A DNA stretch of 64,000 nucleotides from Strix aluco (GCF_031877795.1 NC_133943.1:9789001-9853000), one strand, 5' to 3'. Positions 14,201 through 28,324 are shown, numbered from the stretch's first letter. Numbers and translations: made by a program. The notes: generated from the letters alone by a model not told the origin.

Positions 14201-17090
14201 CTAGCTTAGAGTTTTCTCAGCCTTCTCCTTGAATCATGATTTGACCTCATATTAGAGGGGCTTTAACTATATAAATATGTATTTATTTTTAAGGAAGGTA
14301 GAAGTTTAAGTCTCACCTAATCACTACACTTCAGGAGCTGGGGCTTTACAAAAAGCGTTATTCCCTTTGCTATAGAGGCTCTCTGCCACCCCGCCTCACC
14401 TCCCCAACCCCTTCTTTCTGTGATAGCCTGGTGTCAGAAGCACTCACAACTGAACTGCACTGAATAGACACGGTACCACCGCTGACACCACCCGGTCTGT
14501 GGCAGCACCCAGTGTCCGTCGTTGGTACTGCGCTCCCCCCCCCCCCGCCTCCATCTCTCCGCAACTTGCTCACAAGAGAAGCATCATCACCATCCTGCCA
14601 AACCTTAGAGAGACAACGCCAAGGCCTGGACCATTCCAGAGGATTAGCAGGACCTGGACAGACCACCAAGACACAACAGCAAAGAGCAGAGCACCCTCAG
14701 TAGCAGGAGGTCCTCTGAAACCCTGATAGGGCAGAGGGGGCTTGCACCAGCTCTGCGGCTGTGCCATGCATCGCTGCTTCGCCTACAAGGGTTGGCAATG
14801 GCTTACTCCTTTGTCACAGCGTTAACAGAGGGGAAGAGTTTCACAGAGGCAGAGTCCAAGTCTCAGCTGGGTTCAGTGAAAAGTGAAGCAAGTGTGTCAT
14901 GCCTGGAGTCCCAGCACTGATGCTAGATCTCAATATTTGCATCTAGCAAGAGCGTAACTGAAAAGCTCTCCCCAAATCCTGGAGGTACAAAGCCCAGCTC
15001 ATCTCAGCTGCATTTCTCTGCCCCCAGATTTCTTTCTCCAGGGTCTGAGGAGAGGTGAACAGTGCCCTGGGGAAGACAGCAGTCTGAGGAGTCTCAGGCC
15101 AAGGAAGTCATTGATTAGAGCTATTTTTTATCCATTATATGAAGGGAACATGCTGAGACTGCACCCTGTGCCTGAGAGATGACGGGCCCTGCAGGAGCAC
15201 AGGCAACTTGTTCAGAGCACCCCGACCCAACAGCAGTCTCAGGACGGGAGGAGAACAGATGCCAGGAGGGAGAGCAAAGGCACAAGTAACAAAGAGAAAC
15301 AATTTACTAGGACAGCTCACAATGCCAGCACAGATCTCCATCATTCCGTCATCCGTCATTCACTGCAAGACCAGCTGTTGGTCTCAGCAAAAATAGGCCA
15401 ATACAGACACCCATCCTGAACCGAGGATGGGTGCTGCAATCTGAGGAACTTTCGAGTGAGGGTGAATAACTTTGTCACCGTTTGTGCACGGCTCCGCTGT
15501 GGGCACCCCTAATTTTAAGCAAAATTTCAGCCGGTAACATCAGCTCTGTGGCCGGTCACACGTCTGCGGAGCATGAGGACCACAGGAAGGCATTTTGCTC
15601 CTGCTAGTGGAGCTGACTCGCTCCCAGAGGCTGGCACAAAGAGGACTTTAGGGCCCCTCTCCAAAACGAGCCTGTCCAGCAAGATCCGAGCATCGTCCCC
15701 CGCCAGAGCGGGCCCTGCTCCCCCGTGTCCCTCCCGGCGCGTGCCCAGCTGTCACCAGAGGGAGCCCGACGCCCGGGAACGGGCCACGGCGACACCACCA
15801 CCCCCCTAAACCCCTCCTAGCTCCTTTTGAATGGGTCATCATCATTATCAGACACAATTGGAGCCCCCACTTGTCGGTTGCAACTGTGAATAAGGGTTGA
15901 GGGCATGTCTAGAAAGGGAGGGTGACAGGAAGGTGCATTTATTTACAGGGCAGGGCCCGGGGAAGCTGATGGTTTTATCACAGGTGACTCCACAAATTCA
16001 CCCTCCCAAAGAAAAGCATGACATGCTTTGGGAAGAAGGCCAGAAGCGTCAGAGCCAGCCCTTGTCACGATACTGACATTTCTGTTCACTCCCAATTAAT
16101 TGAGCAATTTTTAGCTCAGAAAGGGAAGCACTGTATTACACAGCACCACCACTTTTCCACATCCCTGGGAAACCATCACTGCACAAGCTGGGTACTAGCT
16201 CCAACCCTGCTACAAGCACTGAAGCTGTTGCTCAGGGCCAGCCTCAAGGTGGTCAGGGCATCCTCCAGGCCCAGCAGAAGCTCAGTTTTGACCATATCTT
16301 TCAAGTCCCAGTTGAGGCTCTGCAAAAGCCCTACTCCCTCCAGAGACCCGAGGAGCTGACCTTATTGAAGCTCTTGTCTCTCGCTATCCCACGGGTGCCA
16401 AAGCCAAAGAGGTGCCTTGAAGCACCATCTCATTCCTGGAGCTTTAAAACAAGCAACTCTTTATGTGGCAACCACCTTTCTATAGGGATATATCTTATGC
16501 CTCCCCCATTATTCCTTTACGTATTGTGGTAACCCTTGTCTTCCACATGCTTCCCCAGCATTTTTAGAGCAGCCTTATAAGACACCAACCACAATTACTG
16601 CTGCTATGTCTGTGAAAATCTCCTAAACTACACTGCTTAGTTCAGGGGGGGAACCCCACCAACCCAAAAAACCCCCAAACAAACACCAAAACTCCCACAC
16701 CACAAAGCAAACTCCTCACCTTGTCTTTGCTCTGGAGTTGGTAAAAACAGCCAAATATTTCCCCTGGACTCCTATTTAAGTCCTTCAGCTGTGATGGGGA
16801 TGGGGGGAATTGTTGGCTGATTCCCAGCATCTGGGAGCTGTTTCACCCCAGAGCAGGCTCAGCTGCTCTCTAATCCTTAAAGGACCCAATACACACTGGC
16901 ACCCTCCTGCCGCTCCCTGCAACTGTCACCATCCCCATCTTTTCAGTCCCCTGCAATACTCCTACAGTTCTCCCAACTACTGCCTGAACAATCCCTTTCC
17001 TTATCCCCATAGCTCAGCCTTCCCTCCTGTATTCAGTTTTTGGCTCCACCTCAATACAAGAAAGACATTGGAAAAATGAAGTTCAGCAAA
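11300..17090. other. Intergenic, GC-richer block, no gene recognised
   Basis: GC content rises here, with C and G runs near 13050 and 14525 and a mildly CpG-rich patch near 15450-15800. Open frames of 60-113 codons are present but lack family resemblance or plausible splice structure, so I treat them as chance. Confidence 0.5.
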
Positions 17091-17094
17091 AAGC

Positions 17095-17510
17095 CACCAA
17101 GAGAGATGGGGGCTGGAGCATTTGCTCTGCGAGAAGAGGCAGAGGGAGGTGGGCTTCTTCAGCCTGCTGAGGAGGCGGCTTCAGGGGGATGTAAGAGCAG
17201 GCTGCCAGTTAACAAGCAGGTTAGTGAGCAGACAGAGTCAGGCTCCTCATGGTGGTGCATGGCTTGGAGACGAGACAGTTGAAAGAAAAGAAGTTGAAAC
17301 TGGGTACAAGGAAAAATTTCTTTACCATGATGACAGTCAAACCCTGGGACAGGTAGCCTAGGGACATTGTGCATCTTCCACCCTTGTAGGTTTTCAATGC
17401 TACACTGGATAAAGCCCTGAGCAATCTGATAGGACCTCAGAACTGACCCTGCCATGAGCAGGAGGTTTGGACCAAAGTCCCTTGCAACCTGATCCAGCCT
17501 GCCTTCTCTT
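17095..17510 (+). mobile_element. CR1 LINE 3' fragment, 5'-truncated
   Basis: The order of landmarks is that of the CR1 ORF2 tail and 3' UTR: 'ggctggagca', a degenerate 'gagaagaggcagagggag.tgggcttcttcagcctg', then 'aaatttcttt' and 'ggtttggacc', ending near 'cctgatccagcctg'. Several indels show that it is old and inactive. Confidence 0.75.
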
Positions 17511-20500
17511 AGGGAAAAGAGGGTGAACCGAAATGATAGCCAAATCCAGAGCTTCCTCCCCAGCTGGGCTGTGGAAAGCCTGCAGTCAGCACCACCACCC
17601 TAGGATCATCCCATGGCAGCTAGAAAAGCCTTGTCAAACGCTGTGAATGTCAAGGTAAAAAAAGTAGGACAAAGGACTCAACTGAGTTGCGACAGTGACA
17701 CGTGCCTGCACTGGGGGAGGAGGAGGAAGCGGTGGAGCACACAAGTTAAATGGGCCAGGAGCCTGGACACAATAATCTATCAGCTGCATCACCAGCAGAG
17801 TGAAGCTGTGAGATGGAAATACATCCTTCCCCTCTACCATGTGCACAGCCCAGTCACGGGAGGGTGCTCAGCTGTGAGAAACAGCTTTCTTTCAGTAAGA
17901 GCAACCATGCACAAATTAAATTTTTCCATTATTTTAACTGCTGAGGGGGACGGAGTGAGATACAGGGAACACAGGGCCCTCATTCTGCTGGAAGGGGCAG
18001 GTCTTGGCAGCAGCTGAGATGCTGGGGCAGCTCCCACCCTAGCCTCTGCCCCTTCCTCCCCAGGGAGAGAAGAAGCTGTGAAGATGTTCATGTTATCTAA
18101 CAGAGGAGAGATCTCAAATGTATCATGACTCACTCACCTTTCAAAGCTGACAAAAAAAACCCAAACTCAAAACCCAACACAACTTAAAAGATGGAGGAAA
18201 GAAATAGAAGAAAAAATAGTGGCTGAAGGTTTGGTTTCTGGTTTGGTATGCGTCCGGGAAGGCAGCCAGATGCAGATGGGAGTACAGGCTGGACAGCCTG
18301 TGGCCACTGCTGCACTCCTACCCTGTCACTGGCATCCATCAGCCTGCTGGGAAGGGGAGGGAGGACAGCACTCTGAAACTGAGAGCGAGCGGAACTGGCA
18401 CCACCAAAACATCGCTGCCATCTCTGTTAACCAGAGCAATGTGCCTGCTCAGCCAGAAGGATGGACCTTGACAGAAGCCTTTCACTTGGTGTAGCACTGT
18501 CTCTCTTGACCTCTCCTGGGGAGGAAGTTTTGGGAAGTTTCCCCAACTGGGAGAAATAATTTCCTCAATGGAGATGACTCCCATTCTCCACTTTCCTGGC
18601 ACAGGTGGAGGAGATGGTAGTTGGGTCTGTAGAGGTACAGAGGTGTTTTTATTTGCTACTTGCACTGAAAGAGCAAAATACAGGATGGTTATCAAACAGT
18701 GAATTCTTGCAGTTTCTGTTCTCTTGTGATCTGCCCTTGTTATCTCAGCTTCCAGATTAAAAAGGATTAGATACGGGCATATGCTGTGAGATTTTTGAAG
18801 TCACTGAGGGCCGTCTCAAGCATAAAGATGTCCCATACTCCCCCTCTCATTAAAATGTTGCTTTCCATCTTAAAAACGAGGGTTTTTTGCTCCTGTGCTC
18901 TGAATATGGTGCTGGTCCAGAACCACACAATGTAATAGAATCATTGCAGGGTAACTCAGGCAGGAGAGGACATGTGGAGGTCATCCTGCTCCAAGCAGGA
19001 TGATTGATGAGGAAGGTCCTCGCACTTTCCCAACATGTCCTTTGTGACCACTTGTACTTGTGCAGGAGGTGCTTCTTGCTCCCCTCAATCTTGTCCATGT
19101 TCTGGATGTCTTGCTGTTGAGTTTACTAATGTAACATCTGAATTTGAAACCAAACAAATGTGCTTCCCCTGGTTGTACAACCTGGAACACAGAGAGGGTT
19201 AGTCTGCTTCCAGGAAGAGGTGGCAGATTTTGCAAGAATCCAGTAGGCTGGGATGGGAAAAACATCAGGATCAAAGACAGTTGGTCCAAGGGAAGCTCCA
19301 AACCAGCCAACGCTGAGTTTTGTCTGTGTGGTTCAGCCGCTGGCTGGCTGCCACCTGCACGCTGCCTGTAAAGTTACCAAATGACAAAGGATTTGCCAGA
19401 ATTGGCATCACAAAAGTGAATTACCAGACGAGAAGCCAGCATTAGGTGTGCTGAGTGCATTGCTAAGGCCTCTCTTTTTAGGCATCGCGCCTCAGTTGAG
19501 TTCAAAGCATGGATTGTGGCATGATAGGCAGACACTCAAGCTCTGTCCAAACAAGGTCCAGAGGTTTAGATGCTCAGCATTTAGGTGCTTGCAAAATATG
19601 TTGACCCCTGAGGCTCATGATAAAATCTAAAGCTCCCTTTGAAAGTTAAGTGTTTAAAATGAAGGAGCTGGTGTCCCATTGATCTGCTGCCAATGTTTTA
19701 ACAAGGGGATGCCACAAGTATTTCCCTGTGTGAATTTTGCACAGTGAATGGGGAGAGACTATATAACTCATTTTCTCATGTTTGCACAAAGAAGAATTTT
19801 CCAGCCAGCATCAAGAAAAGAGAGGGCAGCATCGTGAAAAGTAAAGAAAGGAATAAAGTCTATGTGCATTAGAAATCGTAAATAAATACAAATACTTATG
19901 CCTAGAAAATCAAGGTCTGTGTATGATTCAGTGAGAGTTTATCCTAGAGGTGGGGAGAGGAAGCCCACAGCTCTTCTCCTCCAGGGATTTTTCTTTTTTA
20001 AATTATTGACACTTTATACAATCTGCTGCTCTTCTAAATATAATTTTATTAGCATGAGAAGCCACTTGGCAGCAGAAAACTAATGCTGGTGAGTTCACAG
20101 TTTTCAAGACAAAGCGTTCTCTTAGAAGGAAGAAGAAAGAGACTGATTTGGAAAGAAGAGCCTTGCAGCTTCTGCCTAAAACCAGCCTCCACCTGCCATC
20201 TTCTTGTTGCGGGCTTAAATGGAGCAATATTCCCTAGCCTCAGCTTGTTTGTCTCTGGTTTCCAAAGGAGATGAGGCATATGCAGTCACGCTGTTCACCA
20301 GCTCTCCTGTCACCCTCCCACAATAACCTCTGAGAGAGGAAGGAACATGTCTACGGAGGCTGGGTAAAGAATAAAGGCGCACGCAGTCACCCACCCCCCG
20401 GGATGGGGAGAGTTGGGCAGGAGCCCATGGGCAGTTGTGCTGCTTGGCTGCCCAGCAAGTGTGTGCCAATTTGTCAGGCAGGACGGGACAGAAGAGCTAT

Positions 20501-20700
20501 GGCTGCAGGGGACAGGAGGACAAAGCCCATAGGAGCCGTGGGAATCTCTGCTCCGACACAGGGAGCACCTTGCTTCCCAGGAGGAGGGTGATGTAACAGC
20601 ACAGCATAGGGAAGCCATGCATTAGGCTCTAGCACGGCTGTATCAAAGCGCTTTTCTGGGTATTATGGAAAAAGGAATCCAGCCAAAGAATCATGCTGAG
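17511..20700. other. Intergenic DNA between UBLCP1 and the SPINK cluster
   Basis: No conserved coding segment seen. It contains one likely CR1 tail near 18.93 kb. Confidence 0.55.
18930..19015 (-). mobile_element. CR1 LINE 3' tail fragment
   Basis: 'atagaatcattgcagggtaa' and 'catgtggaggtcatcctgct' are the reverse complement of the CR1 end ('agcaggatgacctccacatg' to 'aatgattcta'). The upstream boundary is not clear. Confidence 0.5.
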
Positions 20701-20701
20701 T

Positions 20702-20712
20702 TTTATTTTATT
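20702..20712 (-). terminator. Polyadenylation signal of SPINK6-like gene
   Basis: Two overlapping AATAAA hexamers (AATAAAATAAA on the - strand) lie about 110 bases past the stop. Confidence 0.8.
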
Positions 20713-20820
20713 GAGCAGAGGCGGCGGAGATGAGGGCAAGCTGCTCCCGTGTCCATGCGCAGGCATCTGCAGCCGTTGCTGACGGGGGCTCAGCTGTTGC
20801 TGTTTGGTGACAGTGAGGAC

Positions 20821-23800
20821 TCAGCATTTGCCCAGGTGCTTCAATCTTATTTTCCCTCCACTTCTCCTGTAAAGGGAGCAAGACAGACTTAGGCAAAGCA
20901 ATGTTTGACAGACACAGAAGCATGGGACAAGGAGTTTATCTGTCCGAATACAACCGTTTGCCTGACTCATGCTAGCATACCATGGTCCCTCACAGGGAAC
21001 ATCAAGCCATTTTCTCCTCTCCTTGCTATTCTCCGATTTCCCCTAGGATAAGGCAGCCCCGAGTGCACACCAAATGTTAAGGACTGCTAAGGAGAAACTG
21101 ATGTTTTGCAAGCACATTCAGCCCAGGGGTGCTGGCTCCTATTGGATCTCCTTTAAAAGATGGCAGAGCTCAGGCAAAGGAGAAACTCGGGCTTTTCCTC
21201 TGAGATTTTGTGTCTTGTTCCACAAAGTCCATTCAGACTTTTCAGGAATAACTTGGCACAGCTCAGCTCCCGCATTCCTCCAGACACTTCTCAGTATCCA
21301 CAAGTGTGGGCAGTGAGAGTTGCAGCCTGTGGCATATAGTGGGAAATGTGCATCAATTTAGTGTGTGCAGAAGGTACAGGCAGGATGCAATTGCCTCCCA
21401 GGCCCCGTGCTGCCTTTCGGCATGGCAACCAGCAGCATGCAAAGCCTAGAAATGAATTAAAATTAACTTGCATTCACACAGCTCCATTCCAAGGAGGAAA
21501 TATTCCACTTGGCACGATTCAGGGGCTGGTCCATACAAGAGGAGCAGCCTGGATGCAGGGTCTCCCCTCCATGAAGAACGTCGTTACATACATGAAAACG
21601 AAGACAACTCTTTCTGTTATTTCGATCCCCTCTGCTTTCACTTACAGCACTGCCTTGCAGAAGGCACACTTATTTCCATACGTGATGCCATCCGTGCCGC
21701 AGTGAGGGTTGGACTCCCTCGTGCAGTACACGTTTCTGTTTATAAACTCTCTACAAATCTGCAAAAGGAACAAAAAAAAAAACAACCACCTTTCAGGAAT
21801 CTCATACTCTTTCATTCACTTTCCAAATTGGATACAAGGTCACTGATATAATGCTTTTTCTGACAAGAGGACTAAAGTGGCAGTGATGACACTGTCTATT
21901 TACTGAAAGAAAAAGCCCTCTCAGAAATGAGCAGAAGCAGTGTTTCAGGGAAATCTTTGCCCCATGTTTGAGGAGAGAAACTGTGGTCATCTGGGAAAAG
22001 TCTTGATCTCCCAAAGACAGGAGTGGATTAGCCTAGGCATGTGGGAGAAGAGTCAGCATTGATGCTCTTTCAGGCATTTGGCGCCAAGTTAACTCACTGC
22101 TGCATGGCTTCATGCATCTTGCGAAACTGTGCACTCAGCCTGGTGCTTGCAGAGCTTTCTGCCTTCCCAGAGGAAGGAGGAGAAAGCCACAGTCTGTGAG
22201 GAAATAAAAACGGTGTCCAGGAAATGTACAGGTATTTTGTGTCTGGACAAGTCCCAGTGATGGACCTTGTTTGGGGGATAAAACACTCTCAGGAGTCCAT
22301 TTGTTTCTTGAGAAGATTGGACAGTGGAGCAAAGTGGATAAAAGTGGTGCTGCATACAAACACAACCCTGTGCAAGCACTCTAGACCTAACCATGGGAAG
22401 CAGTTGCTAAACCAACCATCTATTTCCCTGGTCTACTTGCTGATGTGGCCACACATAACATCCCCTGCACAACGGTGAACTCCCCAAAGCGCTGGGACTT
22501 CTTGGAAGGACCTACCTGCTCGCAGCAGACAATAAAAACTGTTTACCACGCACCAAGATCTTGGTTACAAAACCACGCCTCTAGAAAATGCAGATTCAGT
22601 AAGAAGAGGAAACAGCTGCACTAACCTCTTCAATGTCTTGACCTGCTACATCTGGAATAAAAGAAACCAAAAAAAAAGCAAACAGAGATTTTACATGTCA
22701 GCATTATTTTCTGATAGAAGCTGAACTAAAGTCACAAACCCTTTATGCAAACCACAGTGAAACACACCAGGTTTTCCTACTCCTTCATCCTGTGCGGCGG
22801 AGGAGGGGGCAGGAAATACATTATCTAAATTGCTTTTCAGTATTTTGCTTTTTTGAAAAATGTTACTAAAATACCATGTAATCAGTCACTCAGCTGCTAA
22901 CTGCACCTCAGACACATAACCCAATCTCCTGGAAGGCAGCCACTCCCGGAGAAGCGAGCTGCCATATCGGATCTGGAGCCACGCTCAACAGAGATTTTAA
23001 AGCAATATTGACTTTTAAGGCTTTTAGGCTCCTGCACCTCTGAACAATGAAAATGGCTGATACTGCTAACAAGAGTGTACCATGGAGAAGGAGAAGACCC
23101 TGTGGTCAGCTTTACAGCCATCCTCAGCACAGCACAGCCCAGACATGCTCCCAGAACAAGTTCATTCCGGGCGAGATACAAAGAGATGTCATGGGGTGAT
23201 ACAGAGCAGAACAGGCAGTGCCGGTCAGTAAGAGCGCAAAAATACCCGCTGTAACCACAGGGTCTGATCTTGAAGCTAATCAGTCCATCCTCTTAATATT
23301 TCTTTACTGCAAAGACTGCAGTCAGGCGCACAGGTTGAGTCATAACTACGGGACAAGACAACCCTGTGACGTCTCTAAGGGGGAGCCTGACACTCAAGGG
23401 TGGGTTGAATGCAAATTTGCAGAATATGGGTCACAACACTGTAGGACAAATACCCAGCATCTCACAGGGCAGCGATGCAACAGAGGTTCGGGTGCGAGGC
23501 TGTACCTGCTGGGTTAGTGGCGTCACTACCAGCCGTGATGCTGCCCAGGTGGCTCTGGGCAGGAGGGGACCTGGGACAGGAGATGGGACGACCTGGTCCT
23601 ACACTCGGGCCCCCACACATTGGAAATCCCACCCAACCCTCAGTCAGCCAGACCATCATCCATCAACTCACCCTACTCCTTCTGCCAGTTGTATTGCCCT
23701 TCGGTGTTTTAGCCCTGGCGCTGGTGTATTTATCATGTCCTCGGGTTAAGCTAGGCTGCCCTAATTGTAAAGTCACTGTTATGGCTATCTGCATATTATT

Positions 23801-24860
23801 TACAAAATAGCTCATTAGGAAGTTTTTATAAATATTACATGCGGCTACAGAAGACTTTGTGATGAAGTCTCTTGACATCTGTTTATTTTATAGGAGATCA
23901 CAGAGTTTGCTGCTACTCTGCCTGGCCTTGGAAGGAAGCTTCACCACTCTGACGGAACCCAGTCCCAATTAAGACTCAATTAGAGACAGATGAATATTTC
24001 ATAAAGAATAATGTGTACGAAGTAATTTCACCTCTTTTTCCATGCACAGCTTGCAATTTTCTCAAGTGAATTCTTTATTCAAATTATTCACAGAAAAACA
24101 AGTATAAGTAATTCTTGTTCTGCACATTCTTCAATAACTGTCACCACAAACCTTGCAGAGCTGGGTCAGCTGGACACAAGCAATTGATAACACTGATGTG
24201 ACCTATATGTTCGCAAATCATCACTCAGCTTCCCCAGATCATCAGAGAGATGTGTAAATCTCCAGATAAATAAATGCTGGATCTTTTTAATTTGCCCTCT
24301 TTGTTCTGGCTCCTTGAGGACATCTGAATTTAATTTTCAAGCTTTTCTCTGCAACATAAACGAAAGCTGAAACTTTCATCTAATTACATTTCCACATCTC
24401 CAAGGAAAACACCAAATACCAAGATGCTTAGGATCAAAACGAGAGCTGATGACCCTGAGGTGAGCGAGTTTCTTCTCTAACTGGTTCAGCAAAACTCTCC
24501 AGTGAACATTTCTACCAAAAATTCATAATTACACTCTGCTTTGGTACATTTGCTGAAAGAGCCACTTAGAATTTGCTAGCTCTGTCTCCCAGTGACACCT
24601 CCACTGCGTTATTCACTGCGGAGGCATAAGAGGAGTGGAAATATGTCATATGAGTGAGCAAGTCCCGCAGATATTTTCTACTTGCTCAGCTTTATCTTCA
24701 AGCCTGTCATCCGGTGATCAAGGCTCTCCGAAGTTTGCTGTTGTCAGGAAAGGTTTTGGGTTGTTTTTTTTTTTTCCCTAGGCTAGGGAGAAGATCACTT
24801 ACCCGAGAAGAAAGAGAGCAGCAGCAGGCTGAGAAGCACTAAGGCACCTGTTGCCTTCAT
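20821..24860 (-). CDS. SPINK6: SPINK6-like single-Kazal secreted protease inhibitor
   Basis: Exons run in transcript order 24860-24803, 22651-22626, 21758-21646 and 20866-20821 (58+26+113+46 nt), all with AG/GT borders. They encode 80 residues plus a stop, which as I recall is also the length of human SPINK6. Residues 1-23 or so are a leucine-rich signal peptide ([19 protein letters not shown]). One Kazal domain spans residues 29-80 with six cysteines and the stretches [15 protein letters not shown] and [11 protein letters not shown], both close to human SPINK6. P1 is Arg42 (C-T-R-E), as in SPINK6, which inhibits kallikrein-related peptidases in skin. I infer a secreted trypsin-like-protease inhibitor. 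The ATG was chosen because it opens the signal peptide directly. Other SPINK family names are possible, but the domain core favours SPINK6. Confidence 0.92.
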
Positions 24861-24958
24861 GCTGCAGGTAACTCTTTAGTCCAAGCCAAGCGATCTGTGC
24901 GGGAGGTGTCGTCTCAGCACCGGAGCCCACAGTGTGCACACAGACCTGCCTTTCTGTG

Positions 24959-24966
24959 TATTTATG
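24959..24966 (-). promoter_or_regulatory. TATA-like box of SPINK6-like gene
   Basis: CATAAATA on the - strand lies about 100 bases upstream of the ATG. The other cluster genes have TATA-like motifs at similar distances. Confidence 0.5.
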
Positions 24967-24969
24967 CGT

Positions 24970-27900
24970 CCAACCGTAGCTGTGCTCATTCCCCACCTTA
25001 ATTGTGAGAACTTCTCCACTTTGTTTCTAAAGCCATTATTGGTCCTGGCCACGTTTATGGTGCTTTAGGAATGCTGCCCTGTCCACATCAAACCTAGAAA
25101 GGGCTAATTACATGAGTGATAGACGGGCTTGTAATATTTTTTTTTTTTTCTAAATAGTCACAGGATTCTCACAAGGGTGAATTTTCAAAGCGGTGATTCA
25201 TCGGGGAAGCTGGTAATTTTCATTCTCTGGGCCCTCGCTGAATGCCAGCTCCGAGGCTTTGAGTGCAGCGTGATGACACTCACTAGACGTTACGAAATAA
25301 ATCACAGCATGAGAATGTGTTGTCTGTGAAACCAATTATACGTTGTTCCCTGGCTATTTTTGAGGATGGTTCTAAATTTGTTGGGTTGGGGTGGAGAAGC
25401 ACTCCGATGTGACACGCTCTCATAGCTGTGTGCACAGTCCCAGATAGGACTGCTGACTCTCCTCCCTGAACTATTTAAACTCTAGCTGTCAATGTTTTCC
25501 AGTTTTTCACATTCACAAACATATGTTAGGGCTCCGCTCCCACAGTAAGTGGCAACGAAGGGAATTTGATGGGCAACTGGGAGACCTGAGCTCTATTTCC
25601 AGCTGAGTCTGTGAAAGGATTTGTGTTCAGCTGCACCATTTGCAAAATATCTGTTCAGATAAGAATAAGCTTAAAATTTTAGCATGCTTTCCTAAGGAGA
25701 CAAGGCTTAGGAGAACAATTTGTATAAATATATCTATTTATTAGTTCCCCCAGAAGATTTTGAATCTGCAACTAATTCCAACCAAATCTGATGTAGGAGC
25801 AAAAAAAATTAAAAATAATAAATCCATTTTTATTCGTTTTTCTAGCAACAAAAGAAAGATGCTACTAACATCCTCAGTTAGCAAAGGAGAGAGTTTCTGC
25901 AGGAAAGCAATGTTATGAGTGCCCTACATCTGGGGAAGCATTAGAGTTTGCAGCTTGCTAGACATCTTAAAATCCACACAGCAGAGAAACTGTGACTGAC
26001 AGGTGAATTCTCAGATGTCTATTAAGGGTGAGCTCACGCTGCAACCTCTCATATAATTTAGTTATCAAGTCAGTCAGCCACAGTGCCGTTCAAAACCACG
26101 CTTAGTTCTGCCACTCACAGCACTACTTGTTTGCCTTTTCTGGTTTCATACGTCACTGCTCACGACCACAGCCTTAATGCCTCCGTCCTTTATCTACCCA
26201 AACGTTTCGGTTGCTGCAGCATAACCGACTGGCTAAAGCCTTAGCAAACGTACCACAGGGACCAATCCCTTCCGGGCTGAGGAGAGGAAGAGACTAAATT
26301 ACCAACCAGGTGATTATCGTTATTACCCCTTTCCACTTTATAACATCTGAAACAGGCCACTTGCTAGACTAGGTGAGGGAATTCTTCTGTCCTTCTGACT
26401 TCTCTGAGAATCAGGGTTAGAAGAAGGGCATCTAGACCTTGCTTTGCAGTCTAAGGGGTATAGTTGGACAGATTCTTGCTGGTGTCAAGCCAAGTACTTA
26501 CCTGTGCTGGGCCAGTCTTTAGTCTTGTGTGATACAAACCTTTCCGTCTTCTAAAGAGTTCTTGCTTAGAGGCTCGCAAGGCATCTAGGATACAGCCATA
26601 GACCCAGTACTTGCCATTTTCCCTCCCTTTCCCTGCAGGTGAGCAGCTCTTTGGGCTTTTCCAAAACCTTCTGAGCTTCTAAACAAGTATCTGGCTTCCT
26701 CAGGCAGAAACTATCACTGCCAAGGAGGCTCACCGTAGGATTTTGCTGTTGAAGACAATGTCCTGCTATGGCCAAAACTCCGCTAGTCTGTGGCCACTCT
26801 ATAAACCTCTTGGCCAACAAGAAATTACAGCAGAATTCTGTCCTGTGTTGTCAGGTCTCTGTTCACATCCACTAGCTACTTAGTTTGTTTCTTAATTATT
26901 CTTCACACACACACACACAAGCAGGTAAGCAGTGAGGACTCTCATGACTGTCCAGTTTGTCTTTTCTTAAGAGCAGGCACAAAGGCATGATGTGATTTAT
27001 ATTGCCTGTACTAACAGGAAAAAACCTGAAAATAAGAGGTTCCATCCCTCTTCCTAAGACAAAGCACTGCTCTGTGCTAGTACTAGGGGAAGAACAAGCC
27101 TCTTACCTTCTGGGGGGAAGCACCTACAAAATTCTCGGTCAATAAATTATTTACTTTAAGAAACAAGACCCAAAGAAAAGCCTTGGAAGTCACAGATTTT
27201 GTCCTAAATATCAGCCTTGGCAGCAGATACTCTTGCTACATAACAAGAGAATGGGAGGTGGGGAAAGGAGGAGGAAGGGACTGTGTGAGCTGTGGCACTT
27301 GGGACTTTTTGCCTGTGCTGTTTGCGTATTAACTCTTTGACTCACCCAAAAAGATGGCACATCATCACGAACATTCATATATATTATTGTTCCTCCAATG
27401 CACTCCTTAGGCTCCCACAAAGATGTTATCTCCATACCTTTTTCCCAAGATAGAAAGCATCTTGAAGCTACCAGCACATCTTCTAGCCCTTCTTTCCTGG
27501 GGTTAGAAAATCCAAGACCTTTTTCTGAAGGGTCCCCTGTCCTACCTCTGCCTCAAACACCCCAGGTAAAACTTTTCAGATCTCTTCTCCAAAAAGCTGA
27601 AAGCCTGAGCCCAGTCTAATTTCTCCTCAGGTTCTCATTAGACTCATTACAGCCTTGCCCAGCTTGCTGCAATTTTCTGCTGATCAACAGTCTCGATGGA
27701 CACACCCTTCAAGGAAGCAGCAGTTCCTAATTTTCTTTCCTATGAGATAGCCTCCTCCCTTTGCCATAAGCCTCCTTTTTATAATGCACTGCCAAACCTG
27801 CCCCTTGCCCAGGGGTGACCAGGCAGGGCTTTCTGACCAGGGCCACCTTTCTTTTTCACACTTCCTCAGGGCCATCCCCCCATGCCAGGGCCCCTAAAAG

Positions 27901-28200
27901 GACCAGTTCTTCCAAGACTCAGTGCTGTTACAAAGGCAAATCCATTTACACTCTATAAGACACCAAAATTAGGAAAGTGGCAGTATTTTATAGCAGCTTG
28001 GTTTCTCTTCTGATGGTCTCGTATGGAGTGACATATTCTTGTGAGGGCTTGGGCTGGTGTGTGATGAGTGTTACACTTTACTGTGGTTTATTTCACAACT
28101 TCTCCTGCCTGAGAGATAACCTAAAAGTCTGAAGACCATTACCCCTGCCCTGAAAAAAAAAAAACCTATCAAAAACCAGTACATGGCAAAGAGAGTGGCT
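24970..28200. other. Intergenic, no gene recognised
   Basis: Contains a (CA)n tract near 26904-26919. I find no Kazal-type exon or other conserved reading frame on either strand. Confidence 0.55.
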
Positions 28201-28208
28201 GAGTTTAA

Positions 28209-28214
28209 TTTATT
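28209..28214 (-). terminator. Polyadenylation signal of three-Kazal gene
   Basis: AATAAA on the - strand, in the context 'gatcaataaattaaac', about 110 bases beyond the TGA. Confidence 0.8.
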
Positions 28215-28324
28215 GATCAATCAAAGCAGAGACCAATGTGCAACAGTCAAGGGAGCAGGGAAGAGTGTGTTTGATTGCAGGATCTGTAAGGGAAAAGTCA
28301 GGGCGAAGGGTATGGCTCCAGCGC

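Noticed and set aside
15450-15800. Possible CpG island or promoter
   Set aside because: CpG density is only mildly raised and no first exon or conserved frame adjoins it.
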